Shown piece by piece: positions 47,518 through 59,339 of a stretch of DNA of 64,000 nucleotides; the first letter of the stretch is position 1; every line of letters begins with the position of its first letter. Origin of the DNA: Leptidea sinapis. Lineage: Eukaryota; Arthropoda; Insecta; Lepidoptera; Pieridae. The DNA is taken from the NCBI RefSeq assembly GCF_905404315.1, contig NC_066288.1, positions 4,216,001 through 4,280,000 of the forward strand, written 5' to 3'. The translations under genes and the position numbers were made by a program. The notes beneath the pieces were generated by a model. That model ran no database searches. It had not been told where the DNA came from and saw only the letters and a list, made by a program, of their open reading frames with translations.

Positions 47518-47869
47518 TTATTGTGTTACAAGCCAGAAAGGTAGTTTTCCTATTATTAGCTAGATATTATAGAGTCAATATCTACAATGTTCCGTCCATA
47601 ACGTAACTCTTAATCCCTTTTGTGGGTAGATAGTGTAAACACCGTTTTATTACCGTCCGCGGTAAGTCTTTAAGCCAACATCATCTGAATAAGCGAAATT
47701 GGGTTTACAAAGGTGAGAGTTACATAAGTACATGTAATACAAAATCAAGTGAAAATATATTTCCCCGTCTAAAAGCCGTTACAGATATCAAACGTATTAT
47801 TATATTTTTTTTTTTATTATTATTGTTTGTGTTCATGGCGTTTCCTTTGCCATTCCTTTGCCATTTTCG

Positions 47870-48110
47870 CCAATGATTGTGCTGTATGTAAATGATGCAT
47901 CATTTTACATATTATATTGTAATTGAAATTATTTGTAAATCGATGGAAATGTAAATATTGATATAAACGAGTGGCAATGAGTTTCATGCTACTTCTTCTC
48001 ATTAGCTCAACCCTTTACGAAGTAGCGGTAGATTCAATAAGAAAAATATATTTTTTGACAGTCATAAGTGTCATTCCCGTGACCTACGTGGATAAAGTTA
48101 TTTTGATTTG
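47870..48110 (-). repeat. LINE 3' UTR-like repeat
   Basis: CTTTACGAAGTAGCGGTAGA and GAGTTTCATGCTACTTCTTC are inverted relative to 50105-50350. The two are copies of one retroposon 3' end. Confidence 0.6.
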
Positions 48111-48123
48111 ATTAGATTTGAAT

Positions 48124-48420
48124 GACTCCTTTGCACAGGAAGCCGGCTAGATTATGAGTACCACAACGGCGCCTATTTCTGCAGTGAAACAGTAATGTGT
48201 AAGCATTACTGTTTTTCGGTCTGAAGGGCGCCGTAGCTAGTGAAATTACTGGCCAAAATGAGACATAACATCTTATGTCTCAAGGTGACGAGCGCAATTG
48301 TAGTGCCGCTCAGAATTTTTGGGTTTTTCAAGAATCCTGAGCGGCACTGCATTGTTATGGGTAGGGCGTATCAATTACCATCAGTTGAACGGCCCGCTCG
48401 TCTCGTCCCGTATTGGCATA
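48124..48420 (+). mobile_element. ~290-bp dispersed retroposon tail
   Basis: CTCCTTTGCACAGGAAGCC to CGTCTCGTCCCGTATTGGCATAA. Short 5' truncation. Confidence 0.85.
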
Positions 48421-48735
48421 ATAAAATATTTAATTCGCAAAGATTGTCTTCGACATCGGAAGTTACGGCAATTAAGAGTGAGAAGTGGAGAAAATAATGT
48501 TATGTAGTAATTTTAACAGAAATGAAACATGAGTTAGAATCAATTATTGAGGTAATTGACAATAGAATATATCAGAAACAGGCTTACAATATAAGATAAT
48601 ATCACAAGAAGCGAATCTACTATAACCGATTTTGATTTACAAGTCGTAAACAGACAACCACATTTTGAATACTAAACCACTCACTAACGAATACTTTGTC
48701 ATGCATATTCGGGCTGTCAGATCGTCTATACGATA

Positions 48736-49227
48736 TCCCTACTAATATTATAAATGTGAATGTAAGTTTGTTTGTTACTCTTTCACGCCTAAACCACCAA
48801 ACCGATTTTGATAAAATTTACTATAGAGATAGACTAGAGCTTGAAAAAGGACATAGGCTTACCTTGCATAAAAAAATGGAGGGGTTGAAATAGGGGATGG
48901 CAATATGTAAGTCATTATAAGATAAAACCACGAAAGTTTGTATTTAGGCCCTTGATGAGAAATAAATTATAAATATTTGTTCGAGCATTTTTAAAACTTT
49001 GACCTACATACCAATTAGGAGATTAAAGTTCACAGGGAAATACTATTAAAGAGACTGTCCACAGTGACAAGGCATATGCGTTGTATCATAGAAGAGCGCT
49101 GCCAGCAGCGGAAAGAGCAGTTTGTATGTGTATTATTAGAAAAGTATCCTAAAAGATAAAGAAAATTGCCCAAAGTAATTCAAAATTAATGCCTATTCAA
49201 CGCGGACGGAGTCGCGGGTAAAGCTAG
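48736..49227 (+). mobile_element. Helitron (492 bp)
   Basis: Starts TCCCTACTAATATTATAAATG. It contains TTTCACGCCTAAACCACC and ends CGCGGACGGAGTCGCGGGTAAAGCTAG followed by T, with a GC-rich 3' hairpin. A different subfamily from 12784 and 32112. Confidence 0.8.
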
Positions 49228-50104
49228 TTATCTATATTCTAAGCCTATGGTGAGAAATATCTCTAATGGTAGAATGAATAGTCTAGAAACTCTCGCTTGG
49301 GCATTGATTATAGTACCTAGGTAATGCAAATTTTTTTTTTTACAAAATATTTATATATTTGACATTTTTTCCGATTCCGAATTCCGATGACCACTACTAC
49401 CTACTACTACCCCAGGTTATATTTTCATTAGAATATAAATTTGGTATGTTATAGTCACTTAACTATCCAATCGCCACTTGTGAAGTGTTTCGTACGTCGT
49501 TTTAAGTGCGTCCAGATTCTCATAAATAGAAGCGTTATTAAATCAGCGCAATTTTTTCAAATTAAACTTCCTATTTTATCTATCATGAATACCTCCGGCA
49601 CTATTACATCATATTAAACATTGTTGAATCTCTTATATTCCCACAAGAAAGAAAAAATAGCAACTTCACGATTTTATCCTGCGGCTGTACATAAGCTGTT
49701 TGTCAACTTTTAGGATCAACTTCCATATTCGCCGCGACTGTGAAGTCACATACCAAAGACTACAAGGCAAAGCCGTACTTGTTAAGGTGCTTTTTTTCTA
49801 AACAACTGGTATGAATCTAGGAATACCTTTCCTTATCTAGTTGTAGAATAAAAACGCTAACTCGATAATCAAGTGTAGTTCTGCTTCAAGTTTTCCGCTA
49901 GAGTGTATTATGATAAATGATAAAAAAGTTTACTTCGAGCTGGAAAACTGTAGTACGCTTCGCACTATTTATAAATTTAATTTATATTTCGTTTATTTCA
50001 AAGATATATACATTTTTAGTGGTTGAGACTTCCCAGTAAGTTGTATTGGGAATATCTCGCAAGTTCCTTAGCAGATACATAATACAATATAGAAATAAAC
50101 AAAT
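49228..50104. other. No gene seen
   Basis: AT-rich. No frames or repeat ends recognised. Confidence 0.4.
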
Positions 50105-50350
50105 CAAATAAAAATCAGTTTATTCATGCAGGTCACGGAAATGGCACTTAGGAATGTCAAAAAAAAATTTTTTTTCTTATTGAATCTACCGCTACTTCGT
50201 AAAGGCTAAGAAGAAGTAGCAAGAAACTCATTGACACACTTTTATATCAAGATTTACATTTACATCGATTTACAAATCATTTCAATTACAATATAATATG
50301 TAAAATGATGCAACAGACACACTCAAACGTCAAATTGCCAATGTCTTACA
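50105..50350 (+). repeat. LINE 3' UTR-like repeat
   Basis: TTATTGAATCTACCGCTACTTCG and AGAAGTAGCAAGAAACTCATTG; reverse complement of 47870-48110. Confidence 0.6.
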
Positions 50351-50612
50351 CGAGTAAGTCAAAAAAGTAAATGTAAATTAGTACAAAAGTTATTGAGTAC
50401 AGTAGCTGCATCATCCACACACACCGTAAATAAATAAAGGTATTCTGTGAGCATTTTATAAGCGATTATAATTATATAAATATGTATATATCCATACACA
50501 CAATAACTTTTAAGAAACTGATACCGAGTCTCCGGCGGCAGGATCATCCCGCCACCACAAGCAGCGCCCGTTCACGAGCATGACGCATGAGGCAGCCATC
50601 GCCTCCCTCAAA

Positions 50613-50614
<2 letters not shown>

Positions 50615-50681
<67 letters not shown>

Positions 50682-50688
50682 TGTGTGC
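50615..50688. repeat. (GT)n microsatellite, about 32 perfect repeats
   Basis: Uninterrupted GT from 50615 to about 50679, then GAGTGTGTG. The longest microsatellite in the window. Confidence 0.97.
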
Positions 50689-51189
50689 ATGTGGGTTTGA
50701 GTTTGGACCTTTAATTGAGTCCATCTATAGAATGCGTGTGCTTGTCATGTCAGTCTGAAGGAAAATCTTCTGATCAGACGACAAGTTAGCCAATGATTTA
50801 AAGCTTTTCTGCATATATGTAATGTCATATATTTAGGTCACTATTAATAATTTTATCATATAAGTACGCAGATTGACGATGGCTATGATGTTTAGTGTAT
50901 TATAAAATAATGGAAATTTTATCGATAAACTAGTGTTGGTTTTATTTTAAAATAAACATTCATTTCGAATTTCAGCCGGGTACTGATTTCCATAACGGAA
51001 TCTCTAATTAAATCAACCGAGATATATAAAGAAAATTGAAGCTGATTTGGTTATCAATTTTTGTCCGCGTTTCATGCTCGGCGTAAACTTTTGATGGAGC
51101 TTCGAGTGGAAATTAAAGTTAAAAATACATTAAATAAAAATGCCTTTGTTGTTATTCTTTGTAGAAAGTGTGAGTCGGACGAGTTTTAC

Positions 51190-51600
51190 CAGTGGGAGGC
51201 TCCTTTGCGCAGGATGCCGGCTAGATTATGAGTACCACAACGGCGCCTATTTCTTTCGTGGAGCAGTTGTGTGTAAACATTACTGTGTTTCAGTCTGAAG
51301 GACGCCGTTGCTAGTGAAATTACTGGGAAAATGAGACTTAACATCTTGTCTCAAGATGACGAGCGCAAATGTAGTGCCGCTCAGAATTTTTGGATTTTTC
51401 AAGAATCCTGAGCAGCACTGCATTGTAGGGGTATGAGTAGGGCGTATCAATTACCATCAGTTGAACGTCCCGCTCGTCTCGTCCCGTATTAATTGAGACT
51501 AACCTCTTATGTCTCGACGTGACGAGCGCTATTTTATTGCCGCTCATAATTTTGGTGTTTTTCAAGAATCGTCCTGCTCGTCACATCCCTTATTTTCATA
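51190..51600 (+). mobile_element. ~290-bp retroposon tail followed by a second 3' fragment
   Basis: A near full copy at 51190-51488 is followed at 51494-51600 by another, 5'-truncated copy of the same tail (GAGACTAACCTCTTATGTCTC...). The second copy lacks the central CTGAGCGGCAC part. Confidence 0.8.
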
Positions 51601-51766
51601 AGAAAAAAACCATAACTGTGAGCCGCGGTGATCACATATCATCACGTGACCCGTATGTATTCCATGCGGCATATACAAATCAGACACGACACAGATGATA
51701 AGAATTCGTAAAAACCCACCTATTTAGATTTTTGCAATAGATATTTTTTATGACAAAACAGCTACC

Positions 51767-52015
51767 AGTGGGAGGCTCCTTTGCACAGGAAGCCGGCTAG
51801 ATTATGGGTACCACAACGCCGCCTATTTCTGCCGTGAAGCATTAATGTGGTAACATTACTGTGTTTCAGTCTGAAGGGCGCCGTAGCTAGTGAAATTACT
51901 GGGCAAATGAGACTTAACATCTTATGTCTCACGGTGACGAGGGCAAATGTAGTGCCTCTCCGAATTTTTGGTTTTTCAAGAATCCTGAGTACTGCATTGT
52001 AATGGGCAGGGCGTA
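51767..52015 (+). mobile_element. ~290-bp dispersed retroposon tail (3' truncated)
   Basis: CCAGTGGGAGGCTCCTTTGC to ATGGGCAGGGCGTATC, then an abrupt switch to the RTE fragment at 52016. Confidence 0.8.
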
Positions 52016-52440
52016 TCGCAGCTATTAGACCTGCTGTTTTGTACGGTTAAGAGTGTTGGGCGACCCAAAAAGCACCACCTAAATAAACTGTACACAACAG
52101 AAATGCGCATGCTACGCTGGTCTGCGGGTGTCACACTTCTAGACAAAATCCGAAATGAGTACATCAGAGGAAGTTTTAAAGTTGCCCCAATAGTCGAGAA
52201 GGTCAAAGAGAAACGCTTAAGGTGGTTCGGTCACATTCAAAGGCGCCCAGACGATAATATGGTGAAGCTTGCCCTAGACATGGTAATCACGAAGCGTATG
52301 TGTGGAAGACCCCCCACCTGGTTGACGACGGGCGAAAAAGACATGAAAGAAGCTCATTTAATAGCTGACATGGCGCAAAACCTTGCCGAATGGACAAAAA
52401 GGACAAGGATGGCAGACCCCAAGTGAATTTGAAGGGGATT
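52016..52440 (+). pseudogene. RTE-type LINE reverse transcriptase C-terminal remnant
   Basis: The frame 52103-52426 (107 aa) contains MRMLRWSAGVTLLDKIRNEY, then KVKEKRLRWFGHIQRRPDD and KRMCGRPPTWL, the RMLRW...RWFGH...GRPxxxW set after the RT thumb in RTE-like LINEs. Upstream 52016-52102 continues in a broken frame (RPAVLYG, ECWATQK). The tail is intact to LAEWTKRTRMADPK-stop. Confidence 0.8.
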
Positions 52441-52925
52441 TGCGGGACTCGAACCCACGACCTCTGGTCTAGACAATCTGAGAGTTGAACGAAGCATACC
52501 AGATTTTATGACGATACGTCACTGGAACGGTTAGCTTAGTTGGTTAGAGCACTTGCACGGAACGCCAGAGGTCGTGGGTTCGAGTACCGCATCGTTCATA
52601 AAATTTTGTTTTTCAAATTTTATTTGTGTATTAATCCTAGAAGTGAGGGTTATCACTTTAAAAACATAACAAATTTTTTAGATTTATAAGAGCGACATCT
52701 GAAGTCAATTTCCTAATATGCAAATATTGGGGTTGAGCAGGTTATCGACTGTAAAGTAGATACTGTAGATGAAGTCACAACCTGAGAGTTGAGCAGAGTA
52801 TACGAACGGTTAGCTCAGTTGGTTAGAGCTAGAGTTAGAGGGTTCGAGTCCCGCACCGTTCATAAAATTTTGTTTATCAAATTTTATTTGTCTATTAATC
52901 CTAGAAGTGAGGGTTATCACTTTAA
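52441..52925. repeat. tRNA-like repeat cluster: reverse, forward, forward
   Basis: 52441-52472 is a reverse tRNA-like 3' half (GCGGGACTCGAACCCACGAC). 52525-52597 is a 73-nt forward unit, and 52804-52861 is a forward unit lacking the anticodon arm. Each forward unit is followed by ATAAAATTTTGTTT and the GAGGGTTATCAC body. The arrangement is dimeric plus fold-back. The anticodon loop of the complete unit is ACGGAAC. Confidence 0.7.
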
Positions 52926-53439
52926 AATAAAACAAATTGTTAAGACCATTTTTGATGACAATAAATGCAATGGAAATTCATTGCGTGATCTTGCGGGTAG
53001 TTTATACAGGGACAATAGCGAGAGGCGATTGCAATTGCCAGACCATAGCGTATCGCATTGATAAGTCAACAATTCGGTTACGGGATTCAGTAGCTCGATC
53101 GCTTGTTTTGCATATAATTCCCCAGAGTTATTAGCGTTATCGGCGGTTAGCTCAGCTAACGCGCAAAGTTCTCCGTATAATATGCTGGCCTCGTGTGGAC
53201 GATACGATCGTGCTCGAATTCAAGCTGTTACGACATTGTGAGAACAGTTCCAGATAGAGCGAGCTCTGATTAAACCGTAAAAGAGATTGGTTTCTTGCTT
53301 GAGTATTTTATCGTAGACGCTATGACAGCAATTTAGCGATGCCAGTACCCATGTGCCGCCGCGGAATTAAATACGATCATTTAATGTTTTTGTATTACAT
53401 TATTTCGTATAACAATGTGCTAATTTTGTTCTTATTGGG

Positions 53440-53955
53440 TTTGTATTTATGTACTCTTAATTCCAAATTGCAATGGGGCCCCCATATTGAAGGATTGGCG
53501 AATAGGCTTAGTTCTGCAGCATATGCGGTTAAGAAAATTAGACGGTCAACTGACATAGATACGGCGCGAGTTATTTTCATAGTATTATGTCCTATGGTAT
53601 ATTGTTATGGGGCAGTGCGGCCGATATTAATACCATCTTTGTGCTGCAGAAGAGGGCTATTCGCGCGATTTATAACCTAGGTCCTAAAGAATCATTAAGA
53701 GAAAAATTTAAAGAAATAAACATTTTGACTGTTGCTTCTCAATACATTTTTGATAATGTTTTGTATGTACATAAGCACATTGAGGAATTTTCTAGAAACT
53801 GTGACATTCATAATGTTAACACGAGGAACAAACATGTTATGCCTACTACTCGGTTGGGTCGAGTTAGTAAGTCTTTTGTTGGGCGATGTATATGCTTCTA
53901 CAATATGATCCCAGAAAATGTACACAAAACAAATGTGTTACGAAATTTTTACAAT
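53440..53955 (+). pseudogene. CR1/jockey-like LINE ORF2 C-terminal remnant
   Basis: Two overlapping frames form one protein remnant. 53453-53600 gives LQWGPHIEGLANRLSSAAYA and the RRSTDIDTARV segment. After a frameshift, 53587-53940 continues MSYGILLWGSAADINTIFVL, LQKRAIRAIYNLG and NTRNKHVMPTTRLGR, breaking up after FYNMIPENV. This reaches further 5' than the copy at 7640-8275 and shares its sequence. Confidence 0.8.
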
Positions 53956-54189
53956 CACCACGCATTGTTACGTCAATACCACAGGAAATTTTATAATTAC
54001 TACCGAATGAGTGTGTCCACTTTCGATTTTATTTTATAACACATAAAAGATAATATTTGCGAAAAGACACAAAATTTAGATAATGTATACCGCCAGAAGA
54101 AATGCTTGCAGTCACATTAAGATAAGTAAAACTCAGTTCTTAAACAGACAATATTTATTATTGTTAACTTATAGGTACTTATGAGGTTA

Positions 54190-54445
54190 GATCAACACTA
54201 ACATCCCTGTAATTCGGATTCGGATCGGACGCAGTGCCCCATCGTTCATAGAAATAATACTATGCCTACTTCGGTCCTTCGAAAATCTTCTCTGGAACGG
54301 AGATTAACGGTTGAAGGAAAGAAAACGAACGACGGAAACATCTAGTGCGTAAACAACCTTAGAAATAGTACTACGACTACTTCGGACCATGTTTTCACGG
54401 ATACGGATCGGACTCTGATCGGACGTAGTGCCAAAGCGCTCTTAT
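54190..54445. repeat. Repeat related to the centre of 25165-25262
   Basis: GATACGGATCGGACTCTGATC and CGTAGTGCCAAAGCGCTCT repeat the block at 25215-25260. A second diverged half at 54205-54290 suggests an internal duplication (ACTACGACTACTTCGG / ACTATGCCTACTTCGG). Confidence 0.6.
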
Positions 54446-54744
54446 TCATTCTCCATTATTTCAAATATTAAAAAAAAAACAACGAAACGTCTCTATGCAG
54501 GTTCAACGTTTGCCATTGTTCGAAACATCGGGGTATTTTAAAACGTCCGGAATAGAAGCATTGTCAATAATTGATTGTTTGAATTAATGGATTGATCATT
54601 GATGATGATTGATTGATTCAATGGGTGATTGTTTGATTCAGTATTAAATGATTTCAGTAATTATACTACTGTCAATAGCAGAATTGTAACTTTTGTATAA
54701 TTAGAACAGTATTATCAGATTGCAATAATTTATTAAAAAAAAGG

Positions 54745-55215
54745 CATAAAATGAAATTTATTTTCTCAAAATTGATTCCTTTAGAATTATTTTTGATGTC
54801 ATTTCTTATACTACTAGATACTACTACCGCTTCGAAATCAAATGGCGCTCTGAGAGAGAAGAAGCGGCGCAAGGAACTCTCCCAGCATTCTTTTTTTTGC
54901 GCTCTTTTCAATAAAAATATACAATATTGTACAGTTATTTCTATCGCTATAAAATAATCACAATCTAGTCCCAGGCTGTCCGATCATTTAGATATTCAGC
55001 AGTGGATTTACGACAGAGCCATTTTTTTATAAAACATTTAAATTTATTTATAGATAATGCCTGACCAGTGGCTGGGGCTTTATTATAGAAGTGTATACAT
55101 TTACCCTTAAAGCTATTATGTATCTTATGAAGCCTACTAGAATAAGTTACAAGCAATCCCTTATTTCTAGTGTTATAATAATGAAAATCACTATTAAGAG
55201 CAAAAAGGTGACGAT
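54745..55215 (-). mobile_element. LINE ORF2 extreme C-terminus plus 3' UTR (WD-stop family)
   Basis: The minus-strand frame 55156-54965 (63 aa) contains SRLHKIHNSFKGKCIHFYNK and ends EYLNDRTAWD-stop. It is followed by the UTR with GAGCGCAAAAAAAAGAATGC. The best-preserved C-terminus of this family here. Confidence 0.8.
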
Positions 55216-55639
55216 TTACGTGAACATATTAAATTTTCATAAATGTACTAACAATGAACAGTCCTAATATTTTATTTTTATTTTTTCTTCAAAGAGACTG
55301 TCTATAACCAAGCTGATATATAGCACATATTCAGTTCATAATTCTAAGTGTTACATAAATGTTCTTTCCATAATTATATCGTTATTTGCTAGACAAAATT
55401 GATAATTATTGCTAAAATAAATATTAATATTTTGAAATTTTCTAATATTCTGTTAAGATAGTAAGTATATTTTTCGTATATTTCACGCAGTCTTGTTCAA
55501 TAACTTATTCATTCACACATGAACTACAATGTAGAGTGAAAAGTCTAGAATAAACATGTTAGTATAAAAAGAAAATAATGATAAGTAATTTAAAATGATA
55601 ATACTTCTAATTGTCTGCTATGAAATAAAAGCACGAATA

Positions 55640-56058
55640 AATTTATGCGCTCCAACTAGATACCGTACTACCTAAGAACAATACGGCCTTTTTATTACGG
55701 CAACTATTAGGTACTTGTGTGCGTGGCATCTTGACACTCAATGGCATCTTTCAAATTTTGTAACACACGCTTCGTGTTATTTTACATTGAAATGAATAAA
55801 ACACAAAATACTTACTGATGATATGTGATCCCAGTGTCTTTCTTGTAGTGTTATTTTTACGTAGTTTTACTACGCAACCCGGCATTTTAGTTTCAATTAT
55901 TAGCAAAGTTTAACAGAACACGTGGCACGTCAACGTCACACATTGTTCGTGACTGGCTGCAGTACGCCCACTTGGGGCGTACTATTTATACTTGCCGCAC
56001 TTTGTGACCTCGCCTGCGGTATCTAGTTGGAGCGCAGCGAAGACCAATCCTTAATCTA
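55640..56058 (-). mobile_element. P-like DNA transposon derivative with THAP-type first exon (copy B)
   Basis: Read on the minus strand it begins CTTAGATTAAGGATTGGTC at 56058. It carries ATG followed by PGCVVKLRKNNT (the second THAP Cys is replaced by Arg), and a GTAAGT donor follows ATATCATCA. Internal inverted repeats TGCGCTCCAACTAGATACCG (55646) / CGGTATCTAGTTGGAGCGCA (56014) are present. Homologous to 11647-12157 without the LINE insertion. Confidence 0.6.
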
Positions 56059-56059
56059 A

Positions 56060-56869
56060 GTTCAACTGAGTCAAAAGTTAAATGAGTGAAGGCCACAAAA
56101 AACCTGATGTTATGTAAGATCTAGGAGACTTAAATAAAACAAATCAGTCAGTTAATGTCAATCATTTCAGTTGATGAAACAACACAAAATTAATCAATTT
56201 TGCTTCATTCATTTTATTTTTCGCCCTCTATTATTGTCTTCGATTTAAACGTCGTTTAAAAAGTTTTATTGCCGTTAAGGGCCGACACTAACGCAATGAA
56301 GAGTTATAAAACGTTGATATAAATGACCTAAGCGATTCTTGTGTTAAAACTTAATAATGAAACAAAAGAAGCTGTAGACGCCAGCTCAAAGGTAAAGAGC
56401 ACTGACGAGCAACGTTTGTTACCCTAAATTGAAATTCCACTCAAACTGCAGAGTTAACAAAGGCTTTTCAATTTTTGTTGATGAAAGACTTTGATTGGAT
56501 TTCAGCTTAAACTGCGAAGCGTTGGGTATTTAGTTTGGGCTGGTTTTTCCGTGTAGAGAGATAACCAGAATTGCATTTGATGGTAGGGAAAAGAAAAAAA
56601 GATGAAATGGTATAGTGAATTGTACAAATCTTTCAAAGTTGAAGCCTCATTTAAAAATTTATACAAAAGAAATCATCACAACGTAATAATGTTTGAGAAA
56701 CATAGACTGAATGGCAGAATGACTAAAGTATTGTAAATTTAGCTTATAACTATAATAAATCTTTATTAATTCCGAATCACATTTTACATTTAATTTTGTA
56801 TCAATAAGATTTTAAACTTAAATTAAAACAGTAAATTCTAAAGTTATTACAGTTAACACTAATTATTAT
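56060..56869. other. No gene seen
   Basis: AT-rich. No repeat ends or supported frames. Confidence 0.4.
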
Positions 56870-57185
56870 TGGTCTCATACGGACACCTTTCGGGTAAAGC
56901 CCCCTCCGTACTTTTCCATCGTTCTCTGTCCTGTCCTGTTTTCATCCATTCCTTTCCGTTATCGCTTTTATGTCATCGACCCACCGTCTCTTGGGTCTTC
57001 CGACTTGCTTTTAGCTATGGGCCTATTCCATTTTGTTACCTTCATCTTTTATCTTTTACTCTACAGATATTTCCAGCCCACTCCATTTTTGCTTTTAGGC
57101 ATTTTCAAGATCATCTGAAAGCTTGGTCTGTTTCTTATCATTTCCCTTTTAATTTTTTGTATTTTCTTTAGCTTTAGGATGCTTC
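56870..57185 (-). pseudogene. LINE ORF2 C-terminal remnant (GRPKRRW type)
   Basis: On the minus strand, GGTCGGAAGACCCAAGAGACGG-type sequence encodes VGRPKRRWVDDIKAI, followed by WKQDRTENDGK-like residues. This is the charged tail common to RTE/L1-like endonuclease-RT proteins. Frame broken upstream. Confidence 0.6.
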
Positions 57186-57294
57186 GTTCCAAAGCTTATT
57201 GTAATTAAAGTATTTAGCTTACAACGGGATGATAAAAAAAATGTATGGTGCTATCAGCATTAGTTATTTTAATGACGTCTCTACAGAAACATTT

Positions 57295-57425
57295 TTTTAT
57301 GGAAGACGAGGACAAACTAGTGTACGTGCCACGTGGTGTTAAGTGATCACCAACGCCGGCTCTCTTTTGCAACACCAGAGGAAACACAGGATTGTTGCCG
57401 GTCTTTCCATGTATAAACGCTTTTT
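57295..57425 (-). mobile_element. Jockey-like LINE tail fragment
   Basis: TTTTTTTATGGAAGACGAGG, GTTAAGTGATCACCAACGCC and TGCAACACCAGAGGAAACAC. Diverged. Confidence 0.65.
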
Positions 57426-58020
57426 AAATTCAAATTCAAATATTTTTATTCAAAATCAATTATTGAACGTTAATAAAAACACCCATTCAAAATAGACTGC
57501 CTTAGACCTGAGAAGAGCAAGAAACTCAGCGGGATTTTTTATAAAAATATCGATTACAATGTTATATCGTAAACATTTATAATTAAAGAGCCTGAGGGTG
57601 TCGGCTTTGTTCCTAGTCTGTGATATCATTACGAAAATCATTTATGTTATAATAACCTTTCCCACACAAACGTTTTTTAGCAATACTTTTAAATTTCGTA
57701 ACACATTTGTTTTGTAGATTGTCGGGGATAATATTGTAAAAGCATATACATCGCCCAATATAAGACTTACTAACTCGTCTTTACCCAGTAGTAGGCATAA
57801 CAAGTTTATGTTTGTTCCCCGTGTTAACATGATTGTCACAGTTTCTAGCAAATTCCTTAATGTGCAAGAACATATTATAGAACATTATCAAGAATATATT
57901 GAGATGCAACAGTCAAAATGTTAATTTCTTTAAATTTTTCTTTTAATGGTTCTTTACGACCTCGGTTATAAATAGCGCGAAGAGCCCTCTTCTGCAGCAC
58001 AAAGATGGTATTAAAGGTAT
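57426..58020 (-). mobile_element. CR1/jockey-like LINE: ORF2 C-terminus plus 3' UTR
   Basis: TCAAATTCAAATATTTTTATTC tail at 57430, AAGAAACTCAGCGGGA in the UTR, and LQKRALRAIYN-type coding near 58000, in broken frames. Same family as 7640-8275. Confidence 0.75.
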
Positions 58021-58069
58021 CCAGGTCCTGGAGAAGTCGCACAGGGAATTTCCAGGGTTTAGTTATTCA

Positions 58070-58195
58070 CGGCAGAAATTTCATTGAAAATTACCGCACT
58101 GTTAGGAGACGCCATACATCGAGATTATGAGGAGATTATGTCCAGGTTTGTGGCGTGTCGTACGAAGGTGGGTTTCGGCGGCAGAAATCACCTTG
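58070..58195 (-). mobile_element. Jockey-like LINE internal fragment
   Basis: GGCGTGTCGTACGAAGGTGG and TTTCGGCGGCAGAAATCACC match, reversed, the region upstream of the HPHHLDVW motif at 61400-61440. Confidence 0.5.
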
Positions 58196-58497
58196 GTGAT
58201 AAATGCGGTTTAAGATACACAAAAAGGTGAGATCTCCTCGCAATAGTCTAGTGAATGAGATTTTTATAGAGCTCGATGCCCAACAAATGGTTTGAGCTGA
58301 TACTGCGGGGTGCACTAGACCAAAGATAAGAGCAATAATCCATATGTGGTCAGACCTGCGCTTTGAAGAGCGCTAGAATATGGATCAGTTTGAAGTATTT
58401 CCTTCCTTTGTCACTGACTTCCACTGTCTTCGAAGCCCAAACCCAGTAACTCTAAACTCTCACTATACGAGTACAGGTCTCGTTATGTTAGACAATT

Positions 58498-58860
58498 TTC
58501 AAATTCAAATTCAAATATTTTTATTCAAAATAGGATGTGAAATCACTTATTGAAAGTCAAAAAACTACCACCCATTCCAAAATGAATGCCTCAGGCCTGA
58601 GAAGAATGGGCGCAACAAAATCAGCGGGCTTTATTTTTTCATCAAAAATATGTTTTACAATTAAAGTAACATTTACAAAGTAACAAAGTAAGATTGTACA
58701 ATTAAACTTATTATTTAATAGCCTGAGGCCATTCCCAATCTGTGGTATCATTAAGAAAGTCATTTATGTTATAGTAACCTTTACCACACAAACGTTTTTT
58801 AACAATTCTTTTGAATAACGTAACACTTTTGTTTTGAACATTCTCTGGGATCCCCACAAA
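58498..58860 (-). mobile_element. CR1/jockey-like LINE 3' end
   Basis: TCAAATTCAAATTCAAATAT tail and the UTR with ACCACCCATTCCAAAATG and CAGCGGGCTTTA, then a short ORF2 end (CACAAACGTTTTTTAACAAT) to 58850. A third copy of this family within 1.5 kb. Confidence 0.75.
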
Positions 58861-59339
58861 AGACTTGTTAATCATTTATATATCACTTCAGCATTTTAAA
58901 TTTAGGGATATAAATTAAACCGGAATCAATTAAAATTTTAAATTAAATTGATGTGGTATTTTCTTCTATATTTAGCTTCTCAAAATTGTCCCTACACTTT
59001 GTAAATAACTTTATAAGAGTCAGAACTGAAAAATTCAGTAAAAATCATTGAACTATACCAGAGTGCTCATACCAATGACGTTGGCTTACAGATAGAACCA
59101 AAAAATAAAAAATTAACATTTCATACGCAATTTATTCACATTATAGCCTAACTGTAATATAAACCTGCTTTCAAAATGTCAATATCCTCTTAACATTTAA
59201 TAATGCTCGTAACTCAAGAATAGGCTGTTTTGTTTACTCGCTGACTCCTGACAAGTATGAAGATTGGCGTTAATGTTTTTTGAATATTTAATAATTAAAG
59301 AAGAATTGATTATTTTAAGTCACATAACAATTTATGTTT

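Noticed and set aside
52525..52597. tRNA gene with GGA (Ser) anticodon
   Set aside because: The cloverleaf is plausible, but serine tRNAs need a long variable arm, which is absent. Several degenerate copies occur with the same repeat body.
53339..53680. Separate 113-aa host gene
   Set aside because: Its useful part is the frameshifted upstream half of the CR1/jockey-like LINE ORF2 at 53440-53955.
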